Positions 28,497 to 30,332 of a stretch of DNA of 30,332 nucleotides are shown piece after piece; the stretch's first letter is position 1; each line of letters starts with the position of its first letter. The position numbers and the translations under genes are program-made. The stretch spans positions 1 through 30,332 of IMG/VR virus record IMGVR_UViG_3300042894_000117. The stretch is one strand, 5' to 3'. The notes below the pieces were generated by a model that saw nothing but the letters and a program-made list of their open reading frames with translations, had not been told where the DNA came from and made no database searches. The DNA is from a virus.

Positions 28497-30050
28497 CTAG
28501 TGTCCCATCCATCCTGAAGAGGCTGCGTTGCCACCATAACTGACGCGTGGTCTGTTGTCCATTGGTCTAGCCTCCCTGTGCGCCACCGGATACGCGAACG
28601 TCACCGCGATAGCGTCGGCGGCGTCGGGGCTCGCCAGCCCTCTCGCCTTCATGTCTTTCTTGCTTTCTAGGAATATAGTCCCTTTACTGTCGGGCTTCAT
28701 CATGGGGCCTGTAAGATCGGACTTTAGGAATCGGTCGTTTGGTATGCTGGCGGTCTTCAGCCATTCCCGCATGGCGTGCCACATCTCGGCGCGCTTGTTC
28801 CCGAACATGATCGGTTTGCTTGAGCGCTGTCCGAAGTTCACGCCCCGGATCTTGTATCGCTGCTCCTTCAGCCGGTCGACCACGCCTGCGCCCAGGCCGC
28901 CCTCGTCCACGACGACGAGCGCTGGGCGGAACTCTTCGATGATGTCGATGACGCGCCCCACGACCTCCATCGTGTCGTCACCCCTGTATCGCCGGATAGC
29001 GATAATATCGCGCCCTTGTCGAATGGCGATGACCGTGGCGTCCGCTCCGAACCGCGCCGGGTCGACACCCACGATTATCGGTGCCGTCTGGTCTTTTTGT
29101 GGTTCGCGTGTCTGCGCTTCCATGACCAGTGATGACGGTATGAACTGGTCATCGCTCGCGTTCGGGAAGGCTCCGTAGACCTCGACGTGAGCTTGAGCGC
29201 TGTCGGGGCCGTATTCGTCGATAATCTGCTGATAGACTGCCTTATCAGTTCCCTCCACGCTTCTGGCGTCAACAACCTTGTTTCGCCAGAAGTCGCGCTT
29301 GTTGTGGAAGCACTCGTAGAAGTATCCGCTGTTACGGCGGGGGTTGCTAAAGCTAAGCCAAAAACGATTAGGAGTGTTCTCTGTAAAGAAGCCACTGGCC
29401 ACCGCCCAGATAGAGTCATCAATACCGCTGGCTTCGTCGAACACCAGCATGACGCCCGCGAAGTTGTGCACGCCCGCGTAGCTGTCCGGGTTCTCGGCCG
29501 ACCACAGCCGCCCCTCGACGCCCCAATAGCGCGTGCCCAGCTTCAGATCCCGCTCGACCAGTTCCGCGATCCACTTGGCCGGCAGCACGCGGGTGGCGCT
29601 TACCTCGAACCAATGGCTGTTGAGCGACATGCTAAGCCACTTGGTGATCTCGGCCCAGGTGACGCTGCGTAGCTGCGCCTCACTGTTGGCCGACACGATG
29701 GTCGTCGAGCCGATCCTTGTCGTCAGCATCCAGATCACAAGCCAGCTCACAAGGGCCGACTTGCCGATACCGCGGCCGGAGGACGTGGCCATGCGGAAGG
29801 TTTCGAAGTTTCGAGACAGCGTAGCTGGATCGATGTCGCGGTCGCCGTTTGTTTTAATGTGGTCGCGCAGATCTTGGAGGACTTCTAGCTGCCATTTGCG
29901 CGGGCCTGTGAAGTGTTCGAGCGGCGTGCCAGCCTTACCCCACGGGAACGCCATCCTCACGAACGCGACCGGATCGTTCTTCACCTGCGCCGACCATAGG
30001 GTCGCCATCAGCTTCTGTTCCTCGTCCGCTGAGTAGATCGGCACTTGCAT
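28497..30050 (-). CDS. terL: Terminase large subunit, 517 aa
   Basis: The ATPase-nuclease motor that packages DNA. Walker A is SSGRGIGKS (90-98), Walker B is GVMLVFDEASG (199-209, Asp205 and Glu206), and the coupling motif is in FWLSFSNPRRNSGYF. The RNase H-like nuclease has GVDPARFGAD (first Asp330), VVVDEGGLGAG (Asp382) and SPDAADAIAV (Asp479). The start at 30050 has GGAG about 9 nt upstream. A second ATG at 30008 is possible. The first 116 nt overlap the upstream terS-like frame. It is followed at once by the three small basic genes and portal. Both catalytic domains appear intact. Confidence 0.95.
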   Translation of the reverse strand: MQVPIYSADEEQKLMATLWSAQVKNDPVAFVRMAFPWGKAGTPLEHFTGPRKWQLEVLQDLRDHIKTNGDRDIDPATLSRNFETFRMATSSGRGIGKSALVSWLVIWMLTTRIGSTTIVSANSEAQLRSVTWAEITKWLSMSLNSHWFEVSATRVLPAKWIAELVERDLKLGTRYWGVEGRLWSAENPDSYAGVHNFAGVMLVFDEASGIDDSIWAVASGFFTENTPNRFWLSFSNPRRNSGYFYECFHNKRDFWRNKVVDARSVEGTDKAVYQQIIDEYGPDSAQAHVEVYGAFPNASDDQFIPSSLVMEAQTREPQKDQTAPIIVGVDPARFGADATVIAIRQGRDIIAIRRYRGDDTMEVVGRVIDIIEEFRPALVVVDEGGLGAGVVDRLKEQRYKIRGVNFGQRSSKPIMFGNKRAEMWHAMREWLKTASIPNDRFLKSDLTGPMMKPDSKGTIFLESKKDMKARGLASPDAADAIAVTFAYPVAHREARPMDNRPRVSYGGNAASSGWMGH

Positions 30051-30332
30051 CTAATATCTCTCCTTGGATCACGCGCTGCTGCGCCTCTTCTAGCGCCGCT
30101 ATGATGGATATGCGCTGCTCGACCTGCACCTGCACCGACTGCGGGGCCGTCCACTTGTGGACGTGCTTGAGGATGTCCAGCGCCGCTTTGGTGTCGCCGC
30201 TGCGGGCGGCGTTGTGCAGCACCTCGGACATTTCCGCCTCGCCCTCGGCGCGTCCTTTCTGCTCAGCATACTCCGCGATGGGGTCGAACTGCACCAGCCG
30301 CCGATACTCGGTCGGGGTCATGCCCGCGGCGT
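29935..30332 (-). CDS. Terminase small subunit, C-terminal part (runs off right edge)
   Basis: The frame is open to the right window edge. An ATG lies at 30319-30321, but the residues before it (AAG) continue in frame and read like the end of an upstream segment, so the true start is probably outside the window. RRLVQFDPIAEYAEQKGRAE, then MSEVLHNAARSGDTKAALDI, LKHVHKW and VEQRISIIAALEEAQQRVIQ fit TerS-type proteins. In those an N-terminal HTH, not visible here, is followed by an oligomerising helix and a tail. It would recognise the packaging site. The last 116 nt overlap terL in another frame, with a low-complexity tail that may be an unreliable end. Confidence 0.6.
   Translation of the reverse strand, partial: AAGMTPTEYRRLVQFDPIAEYAEQKGRAEGEAEMSEVLHNAARSGDTKAALDILKHVHKWTAPQSVQVQVEQRISIIAALEEAQQRVIQGEILDASADLLSGRGTEADGDPMVGAGEERSGRVREDGVPVG

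Noticed and set aside
1-30332. Integrase, repressor, attachment sites, tRNA genes or insertion sequences
   Set aside because: None was seen on either strand by eye; a missed tRNA cannot be fully excluded without a covariance search.

Overview
The window is a large part of a tailed dsDNA phage genome (or prophage) with a P22-like, short-tailed (podovirus) virion plan. The evidence is a P22-type portal, scaffold and coat trio, gp4-like and gp10-like head-completion/tail proteins, three large consecutive proteins in the ejection-protein slot, and no tape measure, sheath or tail-tube gene. Base composition is moderately GC-rich and nearly every gene has a Shine-Dalgarno sequence, so the host is a bacterium. 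An environmental proteobacterium is plausible but cannot be proven from this sequence. No integrase, repressor, tRNA, CRISPR array or insertion sequence was seen, so lifestyle is undetermined.

Layout. (1) 1-3573, minus strand: replication block reading leftwards: a Cas4/RecB-like DUF2800 nuclease, a 208-aa protein in the slot of a ssDNA-binding protein, an intrinsic terminator, three or four small genes (one a 34-aa membrane peptide, one with a LuxR-like HTH), and a family A DNA polymerase that runs off the left edge. (2) 3636-6079, plus strand: VRR-NUC nuclease, SNF2-type helicase, and three small phage genes, all overlapping or abutting. The two blocks diverge from a spacer of about 60 bp. 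(3) 5999-30332, minus strand: one long late operon read from right to left: terS (partial), terL, three tiny basic proteins, portal, HNH endonuclease, DUF5856 protein, small structural genes, an AT-richer fibre, DUF7936 protein, a 51-aa protein, scaffold, a second HNH endonuclease, coat protein, two small beta-rich structural proteins, a short protein overlapping gp4, gp4-like, gp10-like, a jelly-roll protein, an S74-chaperoned repeat fibre, a Gly-rich adhesin-like protein, three ejection-slot proteins, then lysis (membrane/coiled-coil protein, GH19 endolysin, 58-aa membrane protein, spanin-like lipoprotein). This operon converges with block 2, and the last genes overlap tail to tail.

How it works together: TerS/TerL package DNA through the portal into a shell built by scaffold plus coat. 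The gp4/gp10-like proteins close the vertex, and the fibres and Gly-rich protein probably bind the host. The large Ala/Gln/Gly-rich proteins are probably expelled with the DNA to cross the envelope, and the last genes lyse the cell. The replication blocks supply polymerase, helicase and nucleases.

Coding is almost gapless: no stretch over about 75 bases lacks a gene. Several genes listed here are short, or cut by the window edge, and were found by hand translation: the polymerase fragment, the 34-aa peptide, the 58-aa lysis protein, the spanin start, and the 51-, 52-, 54- and second 51-aa proteins. The most notable oddities are an array of 11-residue repeats in an ejection-slot protein, a repeated stop/start junction in the terL-portal interval, a repeated gene-end/RBS cassette near 1.3-1.8 kb, and long out-of-frame overlaps at terS/terL and upstream of gp4.
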